DNA from: Rutidosis leptorrhynchoides
Lineage: Eukaryota; Streptophyta; Magnoliopsida; Asterales; Asteraceae
Assembly: GCF_046630445.1 (NCBI RefSeq)
Contig: NC_092339.1
Coordinates: forward strand, 56,863,001-56,927,000
DNA length: 64,000 bases
Direction of reading: 5' to 3'
The notes beneath the pieces are model-generated. The model did not search any database and was not told where the DNA came from. It saw only the letters and a program-made list of their open reading frames with translations. The translations under genes and the position numbers were made by a program. Of the stretch, positions 21,337 through 31,769 are shown in pieces; position 1 is the first letter of the stretch; each line of letters begins with the position of its first letter.

Positions 21337-24300
21337 GTGCAGGTCGCCTACAATCCACGCTGCAGTACATGGATTGTTGATAGTGGGGCGTCCAGGCACA
21401 TGACAGGGAACTTGTCCTTACTTTCTAATGTGAAAACAGTGGATGGTGGACCTGTTTCTTTTGCTGGTAGTGAAGGAGGGTTTATTACTGCTCAAGGTGT
21501 AATCGCGAATGAAAATGTCAGCTTTGATAAGGTTAATTTTGTGGAGCAGATGTCAAACAATCTGCTTTCAGTCTCTCAGGTTGCTGACAAGAAGTATACA
21601 GTAGCATTTGATGATAAACAATGCTATATTTTGAAGAAAGAATTTGTTATTCCGGAAGACATGATTCTGATGACTGCTCCCAGATGCAAGGATCTCTATA
21701 TCCTTGACATGCGTAAGGCTCATGTAAAGGAAGCTACTGGCCATCAGGCTTTCGTTTCTAAAGCTACTGAAAAAGAGTCTATCATATGGCACAAGCGTAT
21801 GGGTCATTTGAGTCTGAGGAAGATGAACAATCTAGTCCACAATGGATTAGTTGATGGTGTTAATCTTAAACGTTTTCATATTCCTGATGTGTGTCTTCCA
21901 TGTAAACAGGGGAAACAAACGAAAAAGTCACATGCTACCAAAAAGCATCATTCTGTTAACATTCCTTTGGAGCTGTTGCATATGGATCTCTTTGGTCCAG
22001 TCAACTGTAAAACTCTCACAGGAGAATCCTATTGCTTGGTAGTTACTGATGAATATTCACGTTTTTCTTGGGTGGTGATGTTGAAGAATAAGTCGGATAC
22101 TTTTGAGCATATTAAGGTGCTGATTCTAAAGCTCGAAAGTTTATATAAATTGAAAGTGAGAAAGATTCGTACTGATAATGGTACGGAGTTTAAGAACAAT
22201 CAGATGCTGCAGTTTTGTAACGAAAAGGGGATACAACAGCAGTTCAGTCCTGCTTATACACCACAGTCAAATGGTGTTGCTGAGAGAAAGAACAGGACTT
22301 TGATTGAGACCGCAAGAACAATGTTAGCTGATTCATGTCTTCCGATTGCCTTCTGGGGTGAAGCAGTGAGTACAGCGTGTTATGTTATGAACAGAGTTCT
22401 CGTGGTGAAGCGTCATGGTAAAACTTGTTACGAGCTGCTGCATAAGAGAAAACCTAATATTAAACATTTCGAACCCATTGGCGCACCTTGTACTATTTTG
22501 GTACATGATGCTGGAGGAAAATTTAATTCAAAGGTTGTTTCTGGTATCTTCTTGGGTTACGGGAATCCGAACAAGCGGGTGTACAACAATGAGACAAAAC
22601 GTCTGGAAGAACAGTTTGAAGTTGATATTCAGCGCAATGCACCGCCTCGTGTCAGTAAAGGTTATGCATGGCAGTTTGAGTATGATAAGCTTTTTGATTC
22701 ATTCAATCTTCCACCAGGTGCTACAGAGGAAGAACTTCTGACTCAGATATTGTTTGATTCTCGGAATTCTTCAGAAAATGTTATCACTATTCCTATGCAG
22801 GTTCAGAATCCGGTTTCTAGCGTGCAACCAAGTCCACAAAGTGTTCAAGGTAATCTTGAGTCTAATGAGGACGGGGTAGTTGATACAGATGAATATAGTG
22901 AGTTAGATGATGATGTGGAACGTACAGTATTGACAGAGAGACATCTGAATCCTCTATATAACCAACCATCTACTGTGACTGATCCAGAACAGATAGCAGA
23001 TGCAGGAGGTGTACGGAGATCGAATCGTGTTATTCTGCCACCAAAGCGTCTGGCAGACTATTATGTGGATACAAGAGGACTGCCTAGTGTCAATCCTCCT
23101 CAAACTACTACATCTGGGGCATCCACGTCAGGAGTTATCTCTACATCCGAGGTTCCCGCGGTTACTGAAAATATGACTGCAGTTGAAGATGTTCAAAGTG
23201 AAAGTGCGAATTTGGTGACAGCTTTTTATTCATCATTGAACAACACAGGGAGAGTGTTTGTTCATGCCCACTCGTGTTATGTGTGTCAAATCGAGCCGGA
23301 AGATGTATACGAAGCTTTAAAGTATGATGAGTGGGTAAGTGCTATGCAGGAAGAGCTGTTGCAATTTAAACATCTTAAGGTTTGGAGGTTAGTCAATCCA
23401 CCGCATGGTTGTGTACCCTATGGTCTTCGTTGGGTTTTGAAGAATAAGAAAGATGAGCAGGGTATAGTGATTCGTAATAAAGCTAGATTGCTGGTTAAGG
23501 GATATCAGCAAATCCCGGAAATTGACTATGATGAGGTTTTTGCTCCAGTTGCGAGACTAGAGGCTATCAGGATTTTCTTGTCCTTCGCGTCCTATATGGG
23601 TTTCAAAGTTTATCAAATGGATGTGAAGAGTGCGTTTTTGTATGGTGAGATAAACGAGAAAGTGTTTGTTGAACAACCGCCTGGTTTTGAGGATCCGCAT
23701 TTCCCAGAAAAGGTGTATCGACTAGAAAAGGCGCTATATGGTCTACACCAAGCTCCTAGAGCTTGGTATGCAACGTTGTCCAACTACATGCTTGAGAATG
23801 GTTTTCGGAGAGGTGTCATTGATCAGACACTTTTCATCAAGAAGAAAGGACAACATCTTATGTTAGTGCAGGTCTATGTTGATGATATTATTTTCGGGTC
23901 TACAGATCAGAGTATGGTTGATGAGTTCGAGAAGGTTATGCAACGGAAGTTTAAGATGAGTTCCATGGGAACTATTAAGTTTTTCTTAGGTTTGCAGGTA
24001 GCTCAAACGGATAAAGGCATCTTCTTACATCAGACGAAGTATGTTGCTGATATCCTTAAGCGCTTTCAGGTAGATACAGAGAGACCAGCTAAGACTCCGT
24101 TGTCGGTTAATCATGGGATTTCACCAGATAAGGAGGGTGCTCCAGTGGACCCTACTTTGTACAGGGCTATCATAGGTTCTCTAATGTACCTAACTGCTTC
24201 TAGACCAGATATAATGTTTGCGGTGTGCCTGTGTGCTCGTTATCAGGCAAACCCTAATGTTCATCATATGTTAGTGGTCAAGAAGATTCTGAGGTATCTA

Positions 24301-24894
24301 AAAGATACTCCCAGCTTAGGGTTATGGTATCCGTGTGAGGATGGTTTTGATCTCACAGCGTACAGTGATTCAGACTATGGAGGTTGCAAGAAAGATTTCA
24401 AGTCAACATCAGGAGGGTGTCAATTTCTTGGTAGCAAACTAGTAACCTGGCAGTGTAAGAAGCAGACAGCAGTGGCTCAGTCCACTTGTGAAGCAGAATA
24501 TATTGCCGCGGCCAGCTGTACATCACAGGTTATCTGGATACAACAGCAACTACGTGACTATGGTTTGAAAATCTCTAACACTCCTATTTATGTTGATAAT
24601 ACTGCTGCCATAGCTGTCACTAAGAATCCCGTAAATCACTCTAAAACGAAACATATAGGGATTAAATACCATTTCATTAGAGATTGCTATGAGAAAAAGT
24701 TAATTGATGTAGTGCAAATTGACACTACAGCCCAAAGGGCTGATCTCTTCACAAAAGCTTTTGATAAACCACGTTTTGAATTTCTATTAAATGAGATATG
24801 TGTTAAGTTGCTTCAAGATGTAGTTCCTGAAACTGAAATTCCTGAAACTGAGGTACCTGACACAGAGGAATCTAAGCCTGAGACTGAGTTGTGA
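21337..24894 (+). CDS. pol: Sirevirus B pol: protease, integrase, reverse transcriptase, RNase H
   Basis: One uninterrupted frame in copia order. It is in the same frame as gag and opens directly after the gag TAA; the first codon used here is GTG, so it has no ATG start of its own. Protease active site DSGASRHMTG is at residues 15-24. Integrase follows with an HHCC finger (HKRMGHL ... CLPCKQGK), then catalytic Asp in HMDLFGPV, Asp in RTDNGTEF and Glu in SNGVAERKN. RT shows QMDVKSAFLYG, YGLHQAPRAWY and YVDDIIFGS. RNase H shows SDSDYGG, CEAEYIAA and VDNTAAI, then HIGIKYHFIRD. The tail is acidic with ETE/TEV repeats. All catalytic residues I can check are present, so the enzyme looks functional if expressed. 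Confidence 0.95.
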   Translation: MQVAYNPRCSTWIVDSGASRHMTGNLSLLSNVKTVDGGPVSFAGSEGGFITAQGVIANENVSFDKVNFVEQMSNNLLSVSQVADKKYTVAFDDKQCYILKKEFVIPEDMILMTAPRCKDLYILDMRKAHVKEATGHQAFVSKATEKESIIWHKRMGHLSLRKMNNLVHNGLVDGVNLKRFHIPDVCLPCKQGKQTKKSHATKKHHSVNIPLELLHMDLFGPVNCKTLTGESYCLVVTDEYSRFSWVVMLKNKSDTFEHIKVLILKLESLYKLKVRKIRTDNGTEFKNNQMLQFCNEKGIQQQFSPAYTPQSNGVAERKNRTLIETARTMLADSCLPIAFWGEAVSTACYVMNRVLVVKRHGKTCYELLHKRKPNIKHFEPIGAPCTILVHDAGGKFNSKVVSGIFLGYGNPNKRVYNNETKRLEEQFEVDIQRNAPPRVSKGYAWQFEYDKLFDSFNLPPGATEEELLTQILFDSRNSSENVITIPMQVQNPVSSVQPSPQSVQGNLESNEDGVVDTDEYSELDDDVERTVLTERHLNPLYNQPSTVTDPEQIADAGGVRRSNRVILPPKRLADYYVDTRGLPSVNPPQTTTSGASTSGVISTSEVPAVTENMTAVEDVQSESANLVTAFYSSLNNTGRVFVHAHSCYVCQIEPEDVYEALKYDEWVSAMQEELLQFKHLKVWRLVNPPHGCVPYGLRWVLKNKKDEQGIVIRNKARLLVKGYQQIPEIDYDEVFAPVARLEAIRIFLSFASYMGFKVYQMDVKSAFLYGEINEKVFVEQPPGFEDPHFPEKVYRLEKALYGLHQAPRAWYATLSNYMLENGFRRGVIDQTLFIKKKGQHLMLVQVYVDDIIFGSTDQSMVDEFEKVMQRKFKMSSMGTIKFFLGLQVAQTDKGIFLHQTKYVADILKRFQVDTERPAKTPLSVNHGISPDKEGAPVDPTLYRAIIGSLMYLTASRPDIMFAVCLCARYQANPNVHHMLVVKKILRYLKDTPSLGLWYPCEDGFDLTAYSDSDYGGCKKDFKSTSGGCQFLGSKLVTWQCKKQTAVAQSTCEAEYIAAASCTSQVIWIQQQLRDYGLKISNTPIYVDNTAAIAVTKNPVNHSKTKHIGIKYHFIRDCYEKKLIDVVQIDTTAQRADLFTKAFDKPRFEFLLNEICVKLLQDVVPETEIPETEVPDTEESKPETEL

Positions 24895-27114
24895 ATGGTT
24901 AGAAACTGCTTGTAGAGTTTGAATAGTTTTGCATGATAGCTTCTAGATCATTTGCATTTTTCGTTTGCATGATAGATTAGTTTTTACTGAAATTTGCATG
25001 TTTGCTTATGTTTTTAGATAGTTTTATGCTTTTGTACAGAGAAAATCAAAAAGCCATAAAAATTGAAAAACCAGAAAAACAAATAAAAATTAGAAAAATA
25101 GAAAATCCATAAAAAGTGAAAAATCAGAAAATGAGTTGCTTGTTATGTTTGTGGGGAAGTGATTGCAATACTGAACTGACATGTAAGTTGTGAAAAACAA
25201 GTAATACAGGATGATTGATAATATGTTGGTAAACTTTATTGATCTAATTCTAGATAGAGATGATCACACTAATAACACGTAAATATCATGATGAGGAAAT
25301 CGTGGAAAGGTTTACAGCGGTTGAGGGTAGTCACCTACTTATCACTGAATATGTACCGAGAAATGATTGAACAGAAACTCGACAGACGGTTGAGGTCTCC
25401 CCTACTACGATTTATACTCGGTAGCAAAAGGATAATTTTGTGAGTCCCCAAGGTGAGCATATTTTGTCTAGGATGCATACTTGTTTCTATTTACCTTTAT
25501 TACTTGGACCGAAATCCAACAACATACATATCGGGTACCCAAAGGGAGGTGTTTTCTCTAAAAGGGTTGAGAAGTGCAGTTTTGTATCACAGACACAGAA
25601 TGATTTTTAAAAGGCAACATCATCGGGTTCTAGATTTCCACATACGAAGATTGGTTTTCCGTGCAGTTATAACAAATGTCAAAGACAGTGGTGCATCATC
25701 ATCATGTTTAGTTGTAATCATTTATTTATTTATTTTGTTTAGGTATTGTAAGGAGAAAATGCAACATCAGAAAATCCAAAAAAAAAAAAAAAAAAAAAAA
25801 AATGCAAGTTATGGATTGCTTATGTTTATTTATGTATTTATTTCAATTTGTAAATAACATGATGCACTACATAGCTGCAAGAGAATCATGGATCAAGAAT
25901 TGAACAGAGTTTCAGAGATTTCTCGGTTATCAATGTTTGAGACAACATACATTCCAATCGGAGACTTATTTGAATGATTTCGTTATCTACATCCGAGGGG
26001 GAGAATTTATCAGATCATCAGATATAGAGAACTTAAATCATTTAGTTCACATCTCAATTAGTGAACTTTACATCTTTTGTCTGTGATATGGGATTGTGCC
26101 TATTGACCTGGATAGAGGGAATATCTTCTGGAAGGTATCTTAGCGTTCCATCACTCAAATATTTATATCACTTCCATACATCCAACACCATACATCATAC
26201 TATTTCCGTTTGAGTATGGGGTTTATAGCGGCCGGTATGCGTCCTTAACAGAGTATGCAATAAATTTGAGATTAACAATGTTATCTGAAACGAAAGGTAT
26301 AAGTTTAAGGTAGAAGCCAAAGGCTGACAGGGTTGCTAGAAACATCGTGAGATGGTTCTGTTCAATAGAATCGAAAGTACATTGATGTGATAAGAGGACA
26401 GCGTCAACAGGTTTGTGCTCAATTGTTCTACCCGAGAAATCGTGCGATCTCAAACGAGGACTGACTTTGTGATGTAAATCTGACATTGAAAAATGTTAAA
26501 GTAATTAATCTAACGTGATCATCGAAGTCTAGGGTGAAAGTTGATGAATGTTTATTGATATATTTGAAGGTTGTTCTGTATATGCTTTAATGAATAAGTT
26601 CGTGAATGAACTATGGAATAACATGTCAATATAGTTCAGTTCTGATCCCCGAATCAAAAGGATTCAATCAATTTTATATGCCAACTCACAAAAGATATGT
26701 TATTCTTCTGGAAGTGTGACTGATGATAAGCAGTATTATTTGTTCCTATGCTGATAACATCATGAATTTGTTAATGTTAATGCTTTATGAAACTGATGTT
26801 AAAGGTTTATTATCCACAGATCTAAAAGGTTAAATGTTACTGATTATATCTGTTATTATATTGCTGATCATGATACACTTGATCTTGTACAATTATTTGC
26901 TTTGTGTATTTGCATGAGCATGCATTTCTGAATTAGTTTGCATTCATGTGTTAGTTGCATGTGCATTTATATTTCATCTTTTAAGTCCACAACTCAGTTC
27001 TGGGTAAGGTTTACTGTGAAAGGAACCTTAGGTTTCTTATTGTTTTGAATATAAGTTGTTTTGAGCTTAAGGGAACAAAGCGTGATGTTTTTTTTTATTG
27101 TGGAGATCAGTCCC
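24895..27114 (+). other. Sirevirus B spacer between pol and accessory module
   Basis: No gene is visible over 2.2 kb. It holds A-rich repeats built on AAAATC(C)AGAAAA (about 25040-25130), a poly-A run (25779-25801) and a polypurine-like tract GAGGGGGAGAA (25995-26005). Repeated polypurine tracts after integrase are described for Sireviruses. Confidence 0.6.
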
Positions 27115-27445
27115 AGGGGGAGTTAGTGTAAATGGGTAAAACTCTGATATTGAAAAGTGTTAAGTTTTAAAAGTTTTCAAATGTCAGACCACCGGCCGAC
27201 AGTCCTTACATCCGGCCGATGGACTCAGACCCTCGCCCGAGTGTCAAGACCATCGGGCCGACGGACTTGACCATCGGCCGATGGTCATTGACAGGGTATA
27301 AAAGGACCCAGCGACGAACGGGTCAGTCACTCTGGCCAAAATTGTGTGATTTTACCCTAATTTTCTGAAGTTAAGGAGAAAGGTTTTGATCCAGTTTTTA
27401 TTATTCATCTTTTCTTTGTGATCTTAGCGCCGTAAACAAGGTAAC
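27115..27445 (+). promoter_or_regulatory. Internal LTR-like promoter module of Sirevirus B
   Basis: AGGGGGAGTTAGTG (27115-27128) mimics the genuine polypurine/LTR junction AGGGGGAGTTTGTTGG. There follows a palindrome array (27186-27284, with CCATCGGCCGATGG at 27271-27284) and, 12 bases later, the TATA box TATAAAAGG (27297-27305), the same order as U3 of the LTR. GATCTTAGCGCCGTAA near 27420-27435 parallels the LTR-end sequence GATCTAAGGTCCGAA. A strong splice donor AAG/GTAACA lies at 27440/27441. I infer a degenerate internal LTR acting as promoter for the two ORFs downstream. Confidence 0.6.
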
Positions 27446-27650
27446 ATAACTCTTAATCGTTTGTTTGTAATCGATGATTTAGTGTTCGAAGTATAAACTT
27501 TAAATCGGATGAGTTTTATTTGAGATCTGTTGAAATTGATGTTTGATGTATGATAAACGGCCCCTTTAGCATCTGTTATAACAGGAATTTGAACTAGAAA
27601 CGTCAAATCGGACGATTTGATCAATTTCTAGTCACAGATCTGATGAACTA

Positions 27651-27835
27651 CCTCCGGCCGAGGGTCTCTGACCATCGACCGATGGTGTCCATCGATCGGC
27701 CGGACATCTTGTCACTCGTCCGAAGGTCGTTATTTGACCAGTGTGTGTATGTGGTTAGACCTTCTGCCGTAGGTCTAGACCATCGGACCGATGGTCTCCA
27801 CCATCGACCGATGGTCATTCTGTTGGACCGATGGT
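27651..27835 (+). repeat. Second palindrome array upstream of accessory ORF 1
   Basis: ACCATCGACCGATGGT occurs at 27671-27686 and 27800-27815, with further variants (CATCGATCGGCCGG, CATCGGACCGATGG) between. It parallels the leader array before gag. If the donor at 27441 is used, the array would be intronic. Confidence 0.75.
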
Positions 27836-27925
27836 AGATTATTTTGATTGATTTTCATTGAATGATTGGTCTCTGATAATTTCTGTGATGCCCATCTAAT
27901 GCTAGTGTTTGTAGTTTGTATTAGA

Positions 27926-28654
27926 ATGTCAGGTGGCTCATTTGTTGGTCAATGGATGTTCAACATCGACCGTAGGAGAATCCTAGCTAGATATCGACCA
28001 ATCTTAGTAGAACAAAAGGTCATTGCGACTCGACAAACTTATAGTCCTTGGGAACAGATTGGGTGTCAGGCTTTCATAGATATTGGGGATTATTACTGTC
28101 CTGCTCTACTTAGAGAATTTTACGCCAATGTTGCTTTAGAGGATGGTAAGAAGAAGTTTGTACACTCGGGTCTATTTAATCAACAGTATAGGTGGACTTT
28201 AGAGGAATTCTCAAACCTGTTAAACATTCCTCATACTGGGGTTAAGATACTGTACCCTAGCAAAGATATCAGAAAGATTCCCAGTAGATTCAGATTGTCA
28301 GATGTTATTGTTAGGATATGCAAGCCAGAGAAGGTAGTGTATACTGGTAGAGTTGAGGTTAGTGATGAAGATATCTTGCCACAATATGAGATACATTTGA
28401 GAATCATCAAAAGAAATGTGACTTTTAGGAGAGAAGGAGATCATTTGCTGTCTGGTACTGAAGTCTTGTTTCTATATTGCCTACTAGAGGGTATTCAAGT
28501 GAATGTGGGACACTTTCTCATTCATGTGATGAAAGATTTTCTTGAATCAGAAGAACCATTCCCATATGCAGCTTTACTGTATAACTTGTTTGAGAAACTT
28601 GGTGTGATTCAACATGAAGAAAAGTTAGTGCCAGAGGATTCCATAATGGGATGA
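27926..28654 (+). CDS. Sirevirus B accessory ORF 1 (putative plant transposon protein domain)
   Basis: The ORF starts at ATG 27926 (MSGGSFVGQW) and gives 242 residues. The open frame extends upstream, but the MSG start matches that of the next ORF, as does the sequence before it (TGTTTGTAG then TTTGTATTAG). The segment REFYANVALEDGKKKF ... YRWTLEEFSNLLNIP resembles the 'putative plant transposon protein' domain often found in accessory ORFs of plant retroelements. No membrane segment, signal peptide or catalytic motif is visible. A 3' splice site candidate sits at 27914. Function unknown; intact in this copy. Confidence 0.65.
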   Translation: MSGGSFVGQWMFNIDRRRILARYRPILVEQKVIATRQTYSPWEQIGCQAFIDIGDYYCPALLREFYANVALEDGKKKFVHSGLFNQQYRWTLEEFSNLLNIPHTGVKILYPSKDIRKIPSRFRLSDVIVRICKPEKVVYTGRVEVSDEDILPQYEIHLRIIKRNVTFRREGDHLLSGTEVLFLYCLLEGIQVNVGHFLIHVMKDFLESEEPFPYAALLYNLFEKLGVIQHEEKLVPEDSIMG

Positions 28655-28889
28655 TTGATTCTGATGTTATGTTTATGTTTGATTATTTTCAGATTATTGT
28701 GTAATTTGATAATGCTAGCCTGTTAGCATTGATACGGTATCTTATGTCTGTAATGATCTAACTTTGAACATGTGATTATGTAACCATGATCGTATTAATG
28801 TGATATGTACTGTGATGATAAATCAGTGATACTTAATTACTCATGAATTTAACGCTGATTAAGAATTGTGTTTGCAGTTTTTGTTAATC
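28655..28889 (+). other. Spacer with candidate 3' splice site before accessory ORF 2
   Basis: AT-rich spacer ending in TGTTTGCAG (28869-28877), then TTTTTGTTAATC and the ATG of ORF 2. The same arrangement precedes ORF 1, which suggests alternative acceptors for one donor at 27441. Confidence 0.45.
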
Positions 28890-31733
28890 ATGTCAGGTGC
28901 ACAAATGGATCAAGAACAAGCTGTCCACAGTTCTGAGACTGAATCATCAGGAGGACCCACATCTGCTAGTCTTCCAGGGTTGAAGGCAAGCCCTAACTCT
29001 AATCTGATGGCGTGTCTAAATGACAAAGGTCCAAATGCTAGCAAGTACAAGACTGTGATTGAATTTTTGAAGCGTTCAAGGATATTTGCTGCGGTGTCAA
29101 TGCCATGTACTGCTTACTATTCTCATCAGAGAGAATTCTAGGCTAACGCTAGAGTGGAAATTGTTGATAATAAGCCTGTGATAGTAAGTCGAGTATGTGA
29201 TCAAGAGGTTAAGATATCTGAGTATACTATTCGGAACACGTTTTTGTTTGAGGATGATGAGAAAATGCCCAAGAGACTATCAAAGACTAAGATTACTGGA
29301 TGTGTACTGAGATGTGAGTATGCTGGTGATATTACACGTGCTACGATCAAAAGAAGCGGATTCACTCCACCGTACAGATATCTGTCTTTAGTGATTGTTA
29401 AGTGTTTGAGTACGTTACAAGGCGGATTTGATGAGCTGAGTGAGATTTATCAGGGAATGTTTGCTGCCTTGATTCTGAAAGCTGATTTCAATTTTTCGGG
29501 TGTTATCTTTGATCTGTTGATGGAGAATGTTACGAGCCTACAATACTTGATTTATCCGAGGTTCCTGCAGATAATGATTAATGCTCAAACTATGGATCTA
29601 CCGAGATCAAAGAAGGACGTCATCAAGCTGAAACATATGACTGATCTTACGTTTAATCGATTAAATCAGAAGAAGAGTGCTAGTGATGGAAAGCTGGTGT
29701 GTCATCTTGCGAGGGAAGATTATCAATGTCCACCAGGCAAGAAGTGGAGGAATGAGAACAGTCTATCTGGTCATGAGCCTGATTTTGAGCTAGCAAACAG
29801 TGATGAAGAGGTTGATCAGCCGATGAATACTCAGGGTACAGGTGGTTCTGGTACTGGAGGTTTGGCTGATGAGCCCGTTGATGTTAATACTGGTACTAGT
29901 GAAGAAGCTCCTAGAGGTGAGAGGAGACGTCTGGTAGAAGATGAAGGTTCTCAGGTTTCTACAAAGATGAGACCGAGCAAGAGGTTTAAGTTGGTTTTGA
30001 AGAATCCAGGTGGTTCTGCTACAGGTGCTACACAAAGAACTGCACCTACTCAAGCACAAAGTCAACAACAGCAACAAAGTCAGCCACGGCAACAAACTCA
30101 ACCGCAACATCAATCACCGCCAATTGTTCAACAATTGTCTCAAGAGACTGTGTCTACTCCAACTCCGGAGGCACCACATACAGGAGCAGAAGGAGGAGTT
30201 AGTTCATCTGCGCTTCAGAATCTGAATGATTTGTATGTTCAAGCTATGGCTGATAATCTGAGAATGAAGAAGGATATGGATGCGAAAGTGGAGGAGTTGA
30301 GAGAAGAGAATCGTGTGAAAACTGAGGATGTTACTAGGTTGAGAACTCAGGTTGATTTGTTACAGAAGAAAGTTGGTGATCAATCATTGTTGTTAACTGC
30401 TGCAAAGAAAGAAGCTTCTGAAGCTAGAGAGGTGGCAGAGTCGGCTTTGGCTAGGATTACTGCTTGGGAAGAGAAGTTTGATCTGGTTGAATTGCCAGAG
30501 GGAGAAACTGATGTTCAAATGGTGGTGGCTCCTGGTACTTCAAAAGAAACAGCACTGTCAGTAATTCCTTTTCAAATTGATTATAGTTTTAGTGAATTCT
30601 TGTCTAAACAGGATGAGCTCAAGCATTCTGTTGTTTATGATGATTTAGAGGAGGGGGAGATCCCTCACAACTTCACCAGAGCTGAGCTGGACGAGCTGGT
30701 GCGTCTAGAGCAAGAAGAAGCTAAAGCTGCTGACGCACAGTCCGATGATCCTCCATCAGAGGATGATTCTTTTGGCCCTGAGATTTCTAAGGATATCGAT
30801 GATGGGGAAGTTGATGGTTTAATGGAAGATGTTACTTTTGAAGAATATCCTACGTATATGAATGATAGGAATGAAGATCTTCCTGGTTTTGAGGAGTTGT
30901 ATAGAACAGATGACGAAGTTTTGAATCGAAGGTGTAAAGAGAAAGAGAGAACTGAGGTTTTGCCTGAAGGGTTCTTGCCAGTCAAGTATAATGATGAGGT
31001 TGCTGCGAAGTTAGAAGCTGACTGGCGTGATATCTTGAGGATTCGAAAGTATTGTGAAAAACCGAAGCTTGAGCCAAAGTATTTGAAGATGATAAATTTG
31101 AGGAAAGGTGCGAAAGGAAGGATCTTGGCCTGGGCATACATTGAAGAATTCAACATGTTTGCAATTAAACGAGAGTTTGGAGTTGACTACATCAAACATG
31201 GTCATGAGTTCAAGTCACTGCCGTATTTTGAGCTTATGCAGATTGCCAGGTTAAAGATGTTGTATTGTGGAATGAACGATCGCTCATCATTGTTGGTTAA
31301 GAAAATTCGAATCGCGTACAATTCGAATAACTGGAAGGATTTTAGACCACAGTATCCGAGGATTAAGTACAGGGTTGATCCTATTAGTGGAGTATCTCGA
31401 CAAATTTTGAAGTATAAGCCGGCAAAGACTATGAAGAAGGTTCCGTTAAGAAAATTGCCGCAGAATTGGAGTCAGAGATTTCGTTGGTGGTTTTATGATG
31501 ATCGTTCTGAGGAAGCTGTGATTGTTTTAGATAAGCTGAAGGAAGATGATATCGATTGTATTCGTGTGTTGGATCCGATCTGGTTAAGGAACTGTACCGA
31601 AGCTGATATTTTTACTTTGTACTATAACCGTATGCTTTATCGTCGTGAAAACAGGGTACAGGCTGAACAGTATGTTAAAGTGGCTAAGATGTGCTACTTG
31701 AACAACATGGTGATCGATCCGTATGATGACTGA
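28890..31733 (+). pseudogene. Sirevirus B accessory ORF 2 (env-position protein), one nonsense codon
   Basis: ATG 28890 opens MSGAQMDQEQ; the frame ends at TGA 31731-31733 (about 947 codons). A single TAG at 29139-29141 interrupts it. Relatives that I recall from Asteraceae Sireviruses have a Trp there (FWNTA-type motif), so TGG to TAG is likely. The N-terminal domain (NLMACLNDKG, LIYPRFLQIMINAQ) is the common Sirevirus accessory domain. A Gln-rich stretch (QQQQQSQPRQQTQPQHQ) and a long coiled coil follow (about residues 440-530), then an acidic linker and a basic C-terminal domain shared with Sirevirus A (LPEGFLPV, LPYFELMQIARLKMLY, KKVPLRKLP, RFRWWF). I see no transmembrane helix, so the label env-like refers to position only. 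Confidence 0.78.
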
Positions 31734-31757
31734 AGACTTATGGAATAGAACTAGGTC

Positions 31758-31769
31758 TTAGGGGGAGTT
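31758..31769 (+). promoter_or_regulatory. Polypurine tract of Sirevirus B
   Basis: TTAGGGGGAGTT directly precedes the 3' LTR start TGTTGGTGCAT. Confidence 0.88.

Noticed and set aside
21337..21339. ATG start for Sirevirus B pol
   Set aside because: The codon is GTG; the nearby ATG at 21335 is in another frame.
28890..31733. True retroviral envelope
   Set aside because: No signal peptide, membrane helix or glycoprotein pattern is visible; only the position is env-like.
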